Below are positions 1 to 14,800 of a stretch of 64,000 nucleotides of DNA, in pieces. A program made the translations under genes and the position numbers. Source of the stretch: Ooceraea biroi (Eukaryota > Arthropoda > Insecta > Hymenoptera > Formicidae). The stretch lies in contig NC_039508.1 in NCBI RefSeq assembly GCF_003672135.1, positions 496,001 to 560,000 of the forward strand. Direction: 5' to 3'. Position 1 is the first letter of the stretch. Every line of letters starts with the position of its first letter. A model generated the notes under the pieces. It saw only the letters and a program-made list of their open reading frames with translations, was not told the DNA's origin and made no database searches.

Positions 1-3000
1 AAGTGTAACTTTCAAAGTGGATACCAGACCGAGAGGGTTAAACTCGCGCGATAGGGTCTCAATATTAACGTTGTATTAACAGCGAAACAACGCAATCCAT
101 TACCTCGTCATCGACCACGGCAAAGTGCGCGCCGTCATACCATATATTACGAGTCGCAGGAAAGTTCGTAGGGCACACAATGACGCTCCTTGCCAAGTGT
201 AATTACATAAATTAAGTTTAATCAGCACATCTCACGATCCTGCGGCGTGCGCGGGACTAATTTTGTTTGCCACCCACGACTCGGAGGGCCCGGACTTGAA
301 TCACCTTCCATTTCCATTGTCGCTGAATGTTTAATTACCAGCAACGTCTAATTCTGATTAATCACGACCATCGCGCGACTGAATTGAAATGGCTGTTGTT
401 TCGGTCGTTTCTCATTCGGTTATGGCGATTTGGCATCGTAGCCGGAACTACGTCGAAATAATCTATTCTGAAATGCGAGATAAATTCTCGGAGCTTTATT
501 CGTAACAAATCTTTCGACATTCGCGAATTCGCAAATCTAGAATAATGAGTGCAAAATCAACGGTAAAAATTATTATTACGGTAATTCGATGCCAAGCTAC
601 GTAATACGTTATGGAATTCTCAAATTCACTTCCTCGATCCCACGTTTACGATCTCGAACAGTATCGAGATATCGAAGCGTGTAATTTCCAAGTGAAACTT
701 GACGTAATTGGGTTATTTAGCTCGCATCCTCAAAATCAATTGCACGCTTGCCGGAATATCGGTGTTGTCGGATGTGCAATTATGACTCTACCTAATTCGG
801 GCTTACTGCGACTGCCGGCAGACTGAATCGATGGCAATATTGTTGCGGTACCGGTTTCGCTGCAAAGGGTGGCTTCAAAGCTGCCTCCGCTTTTATACTA
901 TCCCGCAGTCATGCATTATGCTCGTCGCACAGACGGTAGAGTATACGATTGTGATACACGAATAAGCAACGTACTTTGATGTAATGTGCTCTTGGAAATT
1001 TCCATCGTAAAAATTTTACACATCTGTCACTTTTTCAAACGGTGCTTCTCTTTCATTTTTGGAGCTCGTCCAGAACTTTGGACAATTAAAATAATTTTTG
1101 CATTAAAAATTCAAATGAATTAATGTATAATGTGGAGTACGGCAACTACAAGTATTACAGTACTTGTTGAGAAGTACGACGCGTTTCTCAACGAAAAGGA
1201 TGGAAGTTATCGCAGAAGGATTGCCTCGTTCGGGAGTGACGATGACCATTTCGCGGTGAGCTACTTGTCGGAGAACAGTCGACTCTGATTAATGATATCG
1301 TGGAATTGTCGGGGAATCCAGAATTACACTTACCCAAGTTGTAAAACTCTCCAGCGTCTGCTTATTTGTGCCAGTAGTATTTTACTCTTCTTCTTTCTTT
1401 CGAATCTCCACTATCTAAAAGATAATTTCTCTGAAACGCAACGTAGATACTAATTGCAACTAATTTTTTATTAGAGCTAATTAGACAATAAAAAATTATT
1501 TGTTAACTTTTAATGTCTATTTGATTAATTATCGGTTTACTATTCTTAAAGTGACATATCCTTTCAACGCAAGATCGATGTAATTCTTTTATTTGTTTTC
1601 CAATAGGATTTCTTTGGCTTGGTCGATCCTTTGTGTAAAGAATTGCCAATTGCACCCAATGGAGAAACATTTCTGGAATACAATTGTAGTTTTTAGAGAT
1701 AATTTTAGAGATAATTTATTTATTTCTATCACTATTGAGAAAAATAGTGTTAGTTCCAATCCGATCGACTTTTATCAATAATAATAAAATCTGCACTGTA
1801 ATTGGTGAATAATTAACAACATAATATGTAGAATCACTTTTTTAATTACTGTGCCATGAATATCGAATAATGTTTAAAAAATTAGTTCATTTGGAGAATT
1901 ATATAACAATATATGGATTTATGTAACAATATTAATATCTGATTCTCGATTAAATTAATTGTATAGAACATATAAGCTATGATTAATCTGTGCAGCGAAA
2001 CGTGCCATAAATATGCACCAGTGTAAATTTCGATATTATTTAAAGTACTTCAAAATCCCGCTTTTAAAAAATACATGTTTATTTAAACACGCGTTCATGG
2101 AATAATATTTTAAGGCGTATGATTGCGTCGGTGAAAATATCCAATAAATATTTTAGATTAATATGACATGTTACCGCCAAATACATTTGCGTATACGTTA
2201 TAAATCGATCAACCATCGCACTTATGTTTAATAACGCGAATTATTTATAGCGCTATGTAACTATTTTTAATGGCGTAAATTATGTATATTTGCATATCCC
2301 TACAAATACGGAAATATTTGTTAAAATAAATCCATCATTTGAAAAACAGTGGTTTTTGCAATTTTGAAATTATTGCATTTTCCAACATATATTATACCTT
2401 CGTTTTAATCTATTTTTACAAGAATATCTATTGAGAAATGAATTTTTTATGATTTAATATTCTTTTATACTATTATCAAACTTTTTTTATAACGTTGATA
2501 TAATTTTATAATGTAATTCTTTTTCAAAATAAAAATATCCAAGACGGATAATGAACTAACTATGCATAATGGAGATAATATAATTGACCATAATATGATT
2601 GCAGTGCTTGCAATAATTTATTTAACGGCCGTTCTTCCGGAAGAATCAGTGTATCGCGATATTATTATCCATTCGCAAAACGGGAAATTCCAAGCATATT
2701 GCATTACATGTCAGTCGCGTCGAAAAACATCCCATCCTTGGCAAAGTTACAAACTGCCATCGTCGATTTGCAACAAACATATTTCTCTCGCCCAACGCGC
2801 TGACCTTCGGAAAGCGCTTTTGGCGCTGCGTTGAAATGTCAGAGGTTTCGTAGCTCGTAATTTAAAATCGCAACCCAAGCGACTCGTCTGATTTACAGAC
2901 AGATAATTATCGAGACCTGTAGACGATCACATTATACGTCCGTTCCGTCGTACGACGATGAAGATCGAGAGATCAAAAGGCTTGCGAAGGAGACGCTCGG

Positions 3001-3534
3001 GCAGGAAAGAAAAAGAAAGAAGAAGAAAAAGAACAAACGGGGAACGGAGTTACATCCATCTTATCTGTCGATTCGCCACCAAATGAATTCGTGATGTGAG
3101 CCACCGCCCTCGAATGCCGCCGACCTATCCAATCAATCGATTAATCTCCGCGCGATGAATAGTTTTCCGCTCGGTTCGCGCATCCGCTCCTCTGAGAATT
3201 GCGAACGTCTCGCGTCGGCTTTACCGGTCGTTTCTCACGTACCGCACCGCGACCGTATGGCGTTTTAATCTGCGTAATGGAGCCACGTCGATAATACGTG
3301 GATTCCGTCCGGCGCACACGGTGAACGCATAATTGAGGAAACTGATATTACACGTAATGAGCACTCGTGTATTTTCCGTGACCATCGCAACGAGAGCGAA
3401 CAAACGTGTCACCTGAGCCCATGCATGCCTCAGCTCGGATTCCCCATTTTTTGCCGTGTTTAATTAATTATGCAGCGATCGTGTGCAGACTCGTATGCCG
3501 GAGATTGCGAGATGTCGCGATTGAGCCTTTTCGC
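1..3534. other. Non-coding stretch; AT-rich core about 1380-2560
   Basis: The middle is AT-rich with few CpG, and the ends are CpG-rich. The longest frames (611-826, 2562-2834 on +) lack motifs. A 14-bp palindrome TTCTTCCGGAAGAA sits at 2632-2645. A small ATG frame at 1130-1288 is discussed under findings. Confidence 0.55.
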
Positions 3535-3592
3535 CTCTCTTCTCTCTCTCTCTCCCCCCTCCCCCCTCTTTCCTTGTACTCTCTTCTCTCTA
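3535..3592 (+). repeat. Polypyrimidine (TC/C-run) tract
   Basis: Nearly uninterrupted pyrimidines including a (TC)n run and two C-runs. The complement gives a spurious Glu/Arg-rich frame on the minus strand. It is not followed by a convincing exon. Confidence 0.85.
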
Positions 3593-6500
3593 AGCATCTC
3601 ACAAATTGAATTCCATTAGACTCACGTAGAGCACTCGACCTCGGCGTGGCGGGCCTCCGGCGATAATTTCGAGACGAAGGTGCTTCCGCGTATGCGGTAC
3701 ACCTGTTCGGGAGCAAAGCACAAAGCGCAGAAACGACGAGATACATACGACGAGTCTTGATGTCTACATTGCACCAATTAAACCGCGACCCGGTTCGGTT
3801 CGATTCGACCGAGACAAAAGCGTTAATTGCCGGTCATCGTTGTGAGAAATTAGGTCGCGATCAAAGGGCCGCTTCTTTCGCGCGTGTCTTGCCTTCACTT
3901 CCGGTCTGCTCCGGTGCTGTTCGCCATCCTCGCTCCTCGGATTTAACTTTCAACGACATCACCCGGTCTACTTCCTTAGCGCGATCAGTGTCCTCGGTAA
4001 GAGGTAATTGTTTACTTGCAAGCGTACCGTATGCATAATCGATGATGCAACTCCATGCTTTTCCCTTAGCGTATCTTATCTGTCTAAGTGTATGCTGCAG
4101 TATTGTTTTTCTTCCCTTTTGTGCAGGTTTTGGTGCTCTTTTTGTGATTTTCTTCATCAAGTCGGTACTTTTATCGTTACCTTAATTAGCGAGTGGCCGT
4201 ACGAGTGCGCGTGTGGGTTTGCGCGGGGAAAGAAGACAGTTCTCGCATGTGCACGTGAATCCCCATACGGGCAAAAACGGGAATGCTCGCGCGCAAATAG
4301 CGACGCTCCGGATAAAACGCGTCGCTGCGAAGGAAAACAATTCCGAGTTTTCGCGGCCGTGGTCATCCGTATGCGAGATGCGGGTACCGTAAGAACCGAC
4401 GAACGAGCAGCCGACGGTTAAGCCAGCGAGAGTGTGCGTTGCAGGTGGATTATGGACTCTAAATTTTAAAGCCGCGCATAGGCGAGCGGACAGGCTCGGC
4501 CAGTCGCGCCGCCGGATTAACTCGCTTCTTACGCGTCACGGCAACTTCCGCTAATAACTAACCGCCCGCAACGATTTTCAACGATAGGCCAAAGCTTGAT
4601 CGGGTATCATGAGCTGATTATGTCATCGACTTACGAGCTTATCGATTAACGTCTCCAGCTGCCACCATTAATACCGATCACCGCCACCGCCTTCATCGTG
4701 ACCGATTGCAGTCGACCGTGTATCGTCGTATCGCTTGTCAATCATTCGGATGACCTCTTTGTAATCCGCCAACGACTTTATCGATTACATACGCTTTGCA
4801 GACGCGGTTTGGGATATATCATTATGCTTTAATATATGCTGATATGGCGCGGGATACGAAGTGTTGATCCAAAATGCGGCGCCGCATTCACGTCCCTTGC
4901 TTTTATTACTCGATAAATTACGGTAGGTATAGTATATATTGTGCGATAGAATCCGGCACAGCGGAATTGAGGCAAATTATGTACGTAATTCGTTCGGCCG
5001 TGAATCGATAAATACGCAGCTTTGTTAATTAGATGGCGATTAATGTATTGATCGCGCAAAAGTATGCTTGTCAAGATGACGCTCGAAACGGCTGGATAAT
5101 TCGCTGGTGAGAATCATTCGCGCAAAGCTGACGAAGTTCATCAACGACTTGTCAGCTTCCGGAGCTTCTTCGTTGATGAATCGATTCGCCCACAACGTAA
5201 TTCGAACAGTTTCGAAAATTCGCGGATTTCGCGAAGCAGGGCGGATGACGTAGAGCGCGCGATAGCTCGCTGGCAGGACGGCTATAAGGAGCGGAAGGGG
5301 CAAAACTCTCAAGGCCCTCGCTACGTGACCAAGGTATAACGCGACAGTTTTCGAACAAACTTGGTGGTATCCAGCGGTATTACATAGTATTACAGTGCAA
5401 ATATGCAATTCATTCGCCGCAACGGCGAAACTGCAGGCGGTCGAAGTTCCATTATCGAGAACGCCGCGCTCGTCCCGCGCCGTGAACCCAACGCTTGAAC
5501 AACGCGCGTAAATATGTAGCCAGCTTGTCGCATACCGCAAACGGAACTTTAATTCGCGTAATTAATGTCGAAAATTACGGCAAGTCGTCGGTTTCTTTCG
5601 TAATTGTCAAGCGATCATTCTACCGATGATCTACTTTGAAACTTGTGTATTAACGTAAAATTATGCTATTTCTATTATCTCTATTAATTATATTAGGGGG
5701 TAGAAGGGAGAGGAACTGGCGACTCCGGTCGTAATGAAGCATTTGCAATCTCCAAGATAAAAGCGATTGAGAAGTAAAAAGTTTTATTCAATTAAAGCCT
5801 CCCCGACGTCTCGAGAGAACGGATTACAAAACTTTGCTGGTTTGACTTTAGGTCGACTTTCTTCCAACAGAATTTTGATTCGAATTTAGTAATTTAATTA
5901 CGTCGAGGGTACTTCTGCGAGATGAGGTACATTACCTTTCATAAACAGAACTTTGGAGGTCTCTCTCTCGATTGTAACAAAGTAACACGTTTGTCATATA
6001 GTGGTTTTATTAAAAGCAGCTGGCTTATGATCTCAGCTGTCGTCCTTGCGCAGCTCCCAGCCTCTCTCTGGGCGCGCCTAAGTGCACGTGTGATAACGTA
6101 CACGTATATTTCGCTAATCAACACGCAAAGTTACATGTCGCCAGCTGTCGTGGCGGTGTTACCGCTACATGCTTCCAACGTGTCCGCGCGCGATTATCGA
6201 ACATGCTCGCATAATATAATACATCCGGCCGCCTGCCTCTCGCCGGACGGCTAATTCAATTTTCGAGCACGCGCGTGCAAATATTCATTGTTCGCGCGCG
6301 CAGTAAAGAAAGCCCATTCGTGCCTGGCATTGCTATTGATATCCGTTGGCGCCTATCCAAATTCGATGGTCGGTTCGCTTAACGAACGGTTTTGTTCAAC
6401 GATAATCGCGGCGACCGTGCCCTCTCTAAAGGGTTCGCGGCGCTTTATCGACGGCGTGCATACCCTGCGCGCGAAAGCCGACGTAAATGCACGCGTAACA

Positions 6501-9500
6501 TCACCGATAGCTTTTCGTGTACATGTCGCAGGAAAATATAGGAAAATCGTGAAATTTGTTTACAAAGGAGCAAAGTCCAACGAGCGTGCCAAACGCCACG
6601 GTAAACAGTTGTGCGGTTCCGCTGATTCAGCTGACTTTAATAAATCCTGCGGTTTTCACGCGTCCCTCGCGTGTCCGCCCCAAAATTAAACGAGCAACTT
6701 CGCTAATGCACCGCGTCCATCGGAAACCCGGGCAAGTTCGTCACGAAAGTGGCTAGATATGATATCATGATGGTAACAATTAAACATCGCGTAATAAACG
6801 CGAAGGTACTCGCCGCTCGTAAAAGCACGCTTGCAAGAGCACGATGACACGATGCGTCATATGTACGCGATATTATTTATGGACGCTGGACTTCTCTCGA
6901 AGTGACACGCGCTCTCCCTGCAAATCCGAAAAGCCTCTTTCACGAGACGCGGCTACTCGCAGTGCATTCGCAGTGACGAATGTACCGGGAACCCTTCGGC
7001 AACCGGGCGAATGTGGCCAATCGCGAGGGATTGTCAGTTCGTTGCACTTGCGAAACAGAGAAAACCTGGGTACGCGCATCGTGCGTACCTCGCGACCCGT
7101 TAATTCGCGCTCTGTTGCCTCCGACAATTTCACTCACAGACTCTCATATGTCGTAATTCCGCGAGAATGGTTCCGATAACATCGTCGTTTCATAAGTTTA
7201 CTCTTCTTCTCGATGAGCACACTCTCTCTCTTTCGCCCTTTGACATAACAAGAACAAGAAGATAGCTTGACCTTTTATCGTAATGCATTTCGCATATAAA
7301 TGAAGTTTTCATTATTCAATAGCTTTCTCTGAGAGTTGATTTTCCTAGTTTTCTTTAGTATTACGTATATCTAAGCGATGAATTGCTTGGCATTCTAATC
7401 GACCAATGTATCGCTGAATAATCAAAAGCTATAAATATATTTGCCTTACGATTTTTAAGCTGTGATATATGGAGAAGGAGATTTTTCCGCGATTTTCGTT
7501 CCATTGGTTTGCCTGTTTTTTTTCCGTCCGTTCACAGTCACGTGCAATTTTCATTCCTTTGAACGATATTTTCCAAGGGACTTCGTGATTGCGATGGGAT
7601 TGTTAATTACATCCCATTTTTTGCCTGAACTCGAATGAGAGGAGAAAGAAAACCGTGTTTCGCGCCCGCGCGATCAAGTGTTAAATTAATAAAAACGTCG
7701 ACATCGCGCAAATAACGAAGGATCGTGCAACCCGTTGTCTACCTTCGTTTCGCGGTGCATACTGTGCTACAGGAACAATTCATATCGATTTGTCGCCTTT
7801 TCTATTAGCGAATTGTTTGGTGGCGCAAAACTCGACACGCAAGCTGCATGTGCGTACATTCATCTTTACAGGCGTCGCAAATTTCACTCTGATTCTCGTG
7901 TTCATACAACGATTCTTTCGGGCGGTAGTGATTTTAACGTGCAACGCGAAAGTTCATTTTCGCCGGGTGCTCGTGATCTATCTATTTTCGCGAGCGTGCG
8001 GAAAGTTTCGGAAACGTTTGCCTGCGCGAGATTCGCCCGTGTGCCAGATGCATACAGGTTCTTCTTGGCACAGACGCATGCTGAACCGCTTGTGCCGCAT
8101 TAGTTACCGGGATTTTTCGGGAGTCGCCTGGATTGCCGCGCTTTCTTACGACATCATAAAATTTTATGCACTTGTCCTTACACTTTGAACCGCTTATTTA
8201 CTCAACCGCTCCCTTCTATCGTTTACTCGTTGCATAAGTCTCAAGATTCTTTTACTTTACCGAGAGATTGTATTATTATTATTAAAAGGTTTGATCGTTC
8301 AAGGTACAATTATGAAGCAGGGCAGTCGAATCGATAGCCTCTCGCGTGAAGAATGTTTCGCCACTCGAAACGTTGGTCTCTCCGGAACGAGAACAGTTTA
8401 AAATATTTTTCACCGTCGACTTAAACTCCTTCGTGAGAGAAATTGAACGTCGCTGTCGGGTAACCCGTGGAAATATTTATTGCCATGATCCTTTTCGCGA
8501 GATGAAAAAGGCACAAAGGAGAATCCATCCGACAGCGCTGGACCGAAGTGCCAGCCGTCGAATTTTTAACAAATGACGGGGAAAATGGCCAGCGTGAACG
8601 GACAGATAGTTTTTGAGATCTTCCATCTTTCGGTAAGGATCGGTTCTTAAGCGTGGAAATGCAATCTGTAAATGCAATTTTCGTGTTGAACAAATAAAAT
8701 TCAGCGTCACTATTGGATTTTCGCTAACGTGCATCGCGTCGACTTTACGACAACCGAATTTGGATTCACCACTTTCCGGTAGACCATAAAAAAGGATGCA
8801 AGAGGACATCCCGTCCGTTCGTTTCGCGTCAATCTCCCGGAAAGTCTACTTAAGATCGTCGTGGTGAATTTACGGCGCGGATCGTGCCATCCGTGCCGCA
8901 GGGAAATGCCATATTTCGATGGATCACGAGAACCGACAAAGGACGAGCGGATTAATCGCGGGAAAGCATAGAAAGGCGAATGACAGCGATGGTCGCGGCG
9001 TCAAAGCACTTATAGAATGAGAAGGAGATTCTTTCAGTGCCGGAGGGATGGGGACCGGGGTAACGGTGTCACGGCGCAAGGGTGGCCGGAAAAAAAGAGA
9101 AAGGATCTGCACGACAATAGCGGAGACAAAGGGGCTCCCGGATCCGCGGCTTGAATTCTCGACGTGCCGTTTTCTTGATTCCGTTTCCGGCCCTCGAGCT
9201 CTCGGCCACTAGAGCTTCCTCGCGGAGATCCGGTGGCCGGAGCGGAAAGAAAGGAGCAATAGGAGACCGAGCGATGGCGTTAATTCACCCCGGCACTTCC
9301 ATGGAAAGGGAGAAACGTGGTTTTCCTGTTTTCACGCGGCGAGGCGAGAAGAATGACCGCTCGGAACAGAGCGAATTTATATTTAGTGAGATACCGGAGA
9401 GGCAATTCGCACGACTCAATGTGTACAGTGTGTACAAATTTAAATTTTGAGCTTTACCCGTGATCCCGGTTTTATGAGTTTCGTGAGGCCGCGGATATTA

Positions 9501-11477
9501 ACGAGCCCGATATGAATGGAGGTTTCTTAATTTTTGATCGTTCACAAGAAACGAGATAAAGCGGAACGTTCTTAATGCCGCGCCGGGAAATCTGCGGCGC
9601 ACGAAAAATGTGCTCGCCGAAGATAGAATGGATTTATTAGATGGGCCCGCTTGAAAAGCAGCTTGTACCAGACGGACAATCACCTATAGTCACCGTGATA
9701 CGCCGCTGGAAAATAGCTTTTCGCGCTGGGAATTTTCGTCGGGCAATATACCGCGCGTAATCGATGTCGGCGAAACTGGCGCGCGATTATAGCCATGATA
9801 CAACATGATAACGTTTACGGAACAATTTAATTATTCCGCATTGATTGGACGAACAATAATCTGGTATAGAATTATATTCTCTAAAGAGGACCTGCGCAGC
9901 TTTTGTATTTATGCATTTGTCTATTTTCTATTGCATTTCATTATATGTTTGTAATTTAATAATTATATACAGCTTTTGAGTCTCTGCAGCAACCACTATT
10001 ATGCAAATTGGGTATTATATTATTTACAGAATCTCCTATCAGATGAAGATAGAAATAATATTCTCGAAACTGTTTCAGCGAATATTGACATTTATAGCAA
10101 AATGTGTCGTTATCGATCGACCTGAAATCAAATCAGCTTTCTGTCGAACATGTCTTGAGAAGATTATAAATAGCATGAACCCTATCGAGATCAACGTTAA
10201 TTTGCTTTTATTGTCGGCATCGCGGCATCCGAACATATTCTTCGAAAAAATCTGGCGTTTACACACGTGGACGATGCGCGTATACGTCTGTGCGAGGTAT
10301 TCGCGAGCGCCCGCACGGACAGAATTTAATATCCCGAAATTACATTCGTTTGACCGTGCGTTATATCGGGGGTCGTAAATCGCGCAGCTGAGGGCGCATA
10401 ATACGCCGCATAAATATCGGTCTCTAATAAATTTAATGAGCACTCGTATATATCGTTCTCCTCGCATGCAGTTACGAACTTTTCGCCGCTGCGGTCGCTG
10501 CGAAAGGAGGTGCCTTCCCCGTTCCTTCCGACATACATGGAGTTAAAATTCGCAGATTTTGCACACGCGAAAAGTGATGATACCAAATCGCTCGAAATTA
10601 TAATATTCGGCCGATGGGAATTCTGCAAAACAAAATAATAAACGCGAACAGTTGGGTTTTTAGAAGTAACTGACTCGCGATTGAAACGCAATATCCCCGC
10701 TTTTTAATTGGCGTATCAAACTTTAACTCGTGCTCCAGCCCGCTCATGGAAACTGTTGCTTCGCCGCGATAACTTGGCGTCGACGCGACTGCCTTTTTTT
10801 TCATCGACTCGAGGCGGAGAACGAGGAAAGAACTTGGAATTCTTCGAGACGGAGCTACGCAACTAGACGGTAAAAGTGATTCCTGCAAAAAGTTCTTGTA
10901 AAAAAGAGAACCATGTCTCGAGCAAAGCAGACTCTCTCGCCATCGCCAGCGAGTTCCAGTCTCGCCAGTGGAAACTCACGATCGAGATTATCATTGTCAA
11001 AACACTTGGCGAAAGATTTTGAAAAGCTTTTTTTCGGGACACGAGTTTTGCCCAGAAGTAAATTATATGCAGAAAGAGTAAACTGAAACTCTCGAGAAGT
11101 CCGACAAGTTTCTTTATATTGGCGGCTACTACATAATAAGATAGAGATCTAATCATGCGCGGCCGGTTCGGCAAGAACTGGTTTCGCAGTCTGCAATCTT
11201 TGCTGTTAATTACTTCATTCTCCACTTCGCGGTAAGATCCTGCAATCGGGAGCTGAAATTTTCCTTCGAGATCGAGCGAGATTTCTCGCGCTCTCTGATC
11301 CGGCTTCTTCTCTGCCAGTCACAAATACGCATGCACGTATATTGCACATATACACACACGTACATATATAAGTGCGCGTATTGCGGTTGGAATACAGCGA
11401 CCGAGTAAATTGGGCACATTCCTCGATGGTCGTTATCTCGAGCATAATGAACGGAATAGAACCAGGGATCGCCCTAA
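3593..11477. other. Non-coding CpG-rich stretch
   Basis: Many overlapping frames of 60-170 codons occur on both strands (for example 5040-5540 minus and 6288-6689 plus) with no domain motif or splice context. AT-rich islets lie at about 5620-5700 and 9790-10060. Nothing else is recognised. Confidence 0.5.
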
Positions 11478-11562
11478 AGGAGGCAGTTAGGGTTCGAGCC
11501 GGTAACCGAAGCTCGCCTTTACGGAGTACCTAAGCGTTTCGGCCAATGGCTGAGCTACGTTG
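11478..11562 (-). pseudogene. Degenerate tRNA-like / tRNA-derived SINE relic
   Basis: Read on the minus strand, TAGCTCAGCCATTGG resembles a Pol III A box and, about 50 bases later, GGCTCGAACCC resembles a B box. The T-arm region reads GTTA-CC-GG, CTCGAAC, CCTAAC. Without the extra CC it would form a 6-bp stem with a 7-base loop. The D and anticodon stems pair poorly, and no acceptor stem, poly-A tail or target duplication was seen. It could be an old SINE head, a tRNA pseudogene or coincidence. Confidence 0.3.
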
Positions 11563-11851
11563 TAACTTGCTGGTAAAAAGACTCGTTCATTTGTGACTTC
11601 GCAATTGAACAAGCAATTCGCGAATGAAGCATCAATGCAGCTTTATTGTCACCGCGATAGTTAACAAAACCAGAGTACAGTCAGCGAGACAGATATCGCA
11701 TTCTTAACAATATTGTAGAGAACATTAAGCTTATCGCATTGTACATGTGACTAACATTCAAATGTTACTTGTCTTTTATTTTCTTTTTCATGTTACATGA
11801 ATATGATTTTTCTTTAATTTCTTTAATTTAAAAATATTTTTTTATTATGTA

Positions 11852-11884
11852 ATGTGTGTATGTGTATATGTATATGTGTGTGTT
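11852..11884 (+). repeat. Imperfect TG/TA dinucleotide repeat
   Basis: A mixed run of TGTG, TATG and TATATG units just after an AT-rich, T-run-containing stretch (about 11760-11850). A short degenerate microsatellite with no other signal. Confidence 0.8.
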
Positions 11885-14800
11885 TGCACTGATACGAATG
11901 TGCTTCTTTTTGAACGAAGCGCGTTTTTGTGGATGATGAAACTCGCCAGCAATTTTGGCTTCATTAAGGAAGAAATTTAATTACCAATATCGCAACCAAA
12001 ATCTCGGCAAACGGTTTATGGAATGTGCCAATTCTCGACGAGCGACGCTGTAAGCGCATGATAAAACACGGTATTAAATTAACCGGGTGAAGTGAACGGT
12101 CCGTGATTGGTCCCGTCGTACCACGGGAATGAAGTGCCGACGGATCCGTTATCGTCAGCTCCGGAAAATAGGATTAGAGAAATGAAACGTGCATCTGGCG
12201 CATTTTCGAGAGCGTCCTGTCAAACCGCGGAAAAGTGCTAGGTTTTTTTAACATGAAACTGCAACAAGATCTATCTATTTTTTATAATTAACATTTGATT
12301 CACTTTGAGATAGTAAAAAGCAAAAAAAAGAAATATAAGAGAAAGACGCGTTAATTGTGGAAAAAATAAATATGCTTCTCTAATTAAATTGCGACGATAG
12401 GATGATGAGAAAAAGTGCAGCGAGAAAAGAAAAGAGAATAAACCAGCAAAGTTGCGAGATAGATATGCGATACTATACGGCATCCTGTTTAGCGACACTT
12501 AATCTACATTAAGCGCACACTAGTTCTCGGAGTTTTTTGTGTTTGTTGTGTTTTATTCAAAAACTCACGTAGTACGATAAAGGCATGTGATAGCGCGAAG
12601 CGCGTGCGCGGCAAAGCTCTCGTCGCGTGTTTCTTAATTAAAGTTCAAGTCGCTACTTCGAGTCTCGCACAAGTCTTCTTTAGAGAAAAGTCCCGTACTT
12701 ACGTCGAGTTCTCATAATAAAATTTCGATGCAATAGCATATCGTAGCATCTTTGAAAATTTAACGGGCTTTAGTCATTCCCTCCGTTGTCCCGCGTCTGT
12801 ACTTTCGTAATCACGGACGTAAATTCTGTTCGCCACAAACTTTCCGACAAATTCTGGAAATTAAAAGAGTTCGTAAGGCGCACTTTAAGTTCATTCCGCT
12901 CAATTCGGTACGTTCCTTGGATTTACGACTGCTAACTCGTAGAGAAATCGGGATGGCTTCCAGCCGTGCCAGAACGCGCGCTGGAATAGCGCGCGAACTC
13001 GCGCAAACACTGATCGTCGAATTTCGTCCTTGGAATCTTCCCCGATAAATCAAATTTTCAACTGAAACTTTCCCGGAGAATCGACCCCACCTTGCTCAAT
13101 TTGTAATCGCTGAGACCGACAAGAGAGATTAGGATTGATTTCTTTTCTCTCGAGGAACGCGCACCATAAACGGCGAAACTTTTCGGGTATCGTCTGTCTC
13201 TGAGTATGTTCCCCGATGTTAAACGGTATATCCCTCGGTCGCGTTGCTTTGTTCGCGGTATACTATCTCCTGCCATCGCCCATACGCATCATCCGCGGAA
13301 CTTTCGGGGCGATGAATACGCTGCAAGGGGAACGAGCAACTCTGCGCGTACCAGCGCAATTTCAAACCGAAACTTCCATTCTATGCTCGTGCGTCGGTAC
13401 GACCACGAAATCAGCACTCTCCGCGGGCGTCGCCCGAATGTTGCATTCGGCAGTACGACTAGGTAAAAGGGGAGAGAGAGAGGGTTTCTCCACGTTCCTA
13501 TGTACGGTCGTCTGATGGGATAGCTGGAAAATGGCCCTTCAGCACGAGAAGTGCGCCGTCGGCTCAGCGTCGCACAACAAAAGAAAATGGGAATAGTTTA
13601 AAGCTTCTTGTATAGTGTACGTTCTCCTTTCCTAATGTGTCTCGTCAAGTAAGGTAGTCGTCGAAGACGAGACCGAGTCCTCAGATAATCTGCCCTGGGC
13701 TATGCTCCTCGAAAAGAATCCTCCATCATCTTTAAAAAAATGCACACTTCGCCATTCACGTTGTCTTCTTCATATCACAGCGATGAACGTTTGCTCTTTG
13801 CGATGACATTTTCAAATAATTCTCTTGCACGAAGTGGCGATGAATCACGCCCAGCTTTTCGTCGCGCGAACTCTCATGGCAAATTCAATCACATCATATA
13901 TCGTCAATAAAATATTGACTCGTAACTATCATTATTCGCCATTTGTGCCAAGTTTATTATGGACAAATGTATAAATGCTACGTAAATGTGTAACAAAACT
14001 GTCATACAAGGTATCTGTTCATTTATCAGCTAATTAAGCAATTAACGCATTCAACCATTTCGAAGTCTCTCCGAGCGAGATCTGTAACTAATGTGACAAG
14101 CAACCGACGTACGCCAATGCCATATGACTAACGTTAACAGTAATATTGATAAAGTGTCACTTGCTCGGTTTATAGCATTGTCACTCGGCGACGTATCACT
14201 GATTCTTCGACGAAGGTAAGGTTTACATTATTGGCTAACTGTCGCTCACACTAGACGATATTACATCTGCTTGTCATCTCTGGGCGCTCGACTGTTATTA
14301 CACTATAAATGTTGGCGAGCTAATTTACACACGAAAGAAATATCATATTTAAAGTCGCGCGTGATGGGCGAGATGTTAAAAATGTAGCGTTCCGTTCCGA
14401 GATTACTGTGCGAAGCGTATTCCTCGGGATATATTTGGAACACTTTTATCGCGAAGACAAGGAAGAACGAACGGACAGAAGCAACGATCTTTTTTCTCTT
14501 CGTCGAAGACCTGAGTTGAATCTATTCAATCTATTCAATATGTCGTACTTTATTTCATCCCCTTTTCCGCTCGTCGTAACATGCACCAGCGCGACGGCTT
14601 TGTCGCATCCATGGCGCAAGAGAAATATTTACGTAGCACGAGCGCTAAAAATCAATCGGAGCGAACGTTAATATTAAGCTGGACTCTTCCAATTTCAATC
14701 TATCAAAGGGAGCGTTACTTTTAAAAATATATCGCCGCAATGAAATTCAAAGTTTTCCGAAATTCTATGCATTTTAATCGAGTCATCGTGACGATCTCGA

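Noticed and set aside
3791..3812. GGTTCGATTC resembling a tRNA B box
   Set aside because: No pairing T stem and no A box at the required distance upstream.
5040..5540. 166-codon minus-strand frame
   Set aside because: No recognisable domain, and a second, different frame is open on the same strand within it. Consistent with chance.
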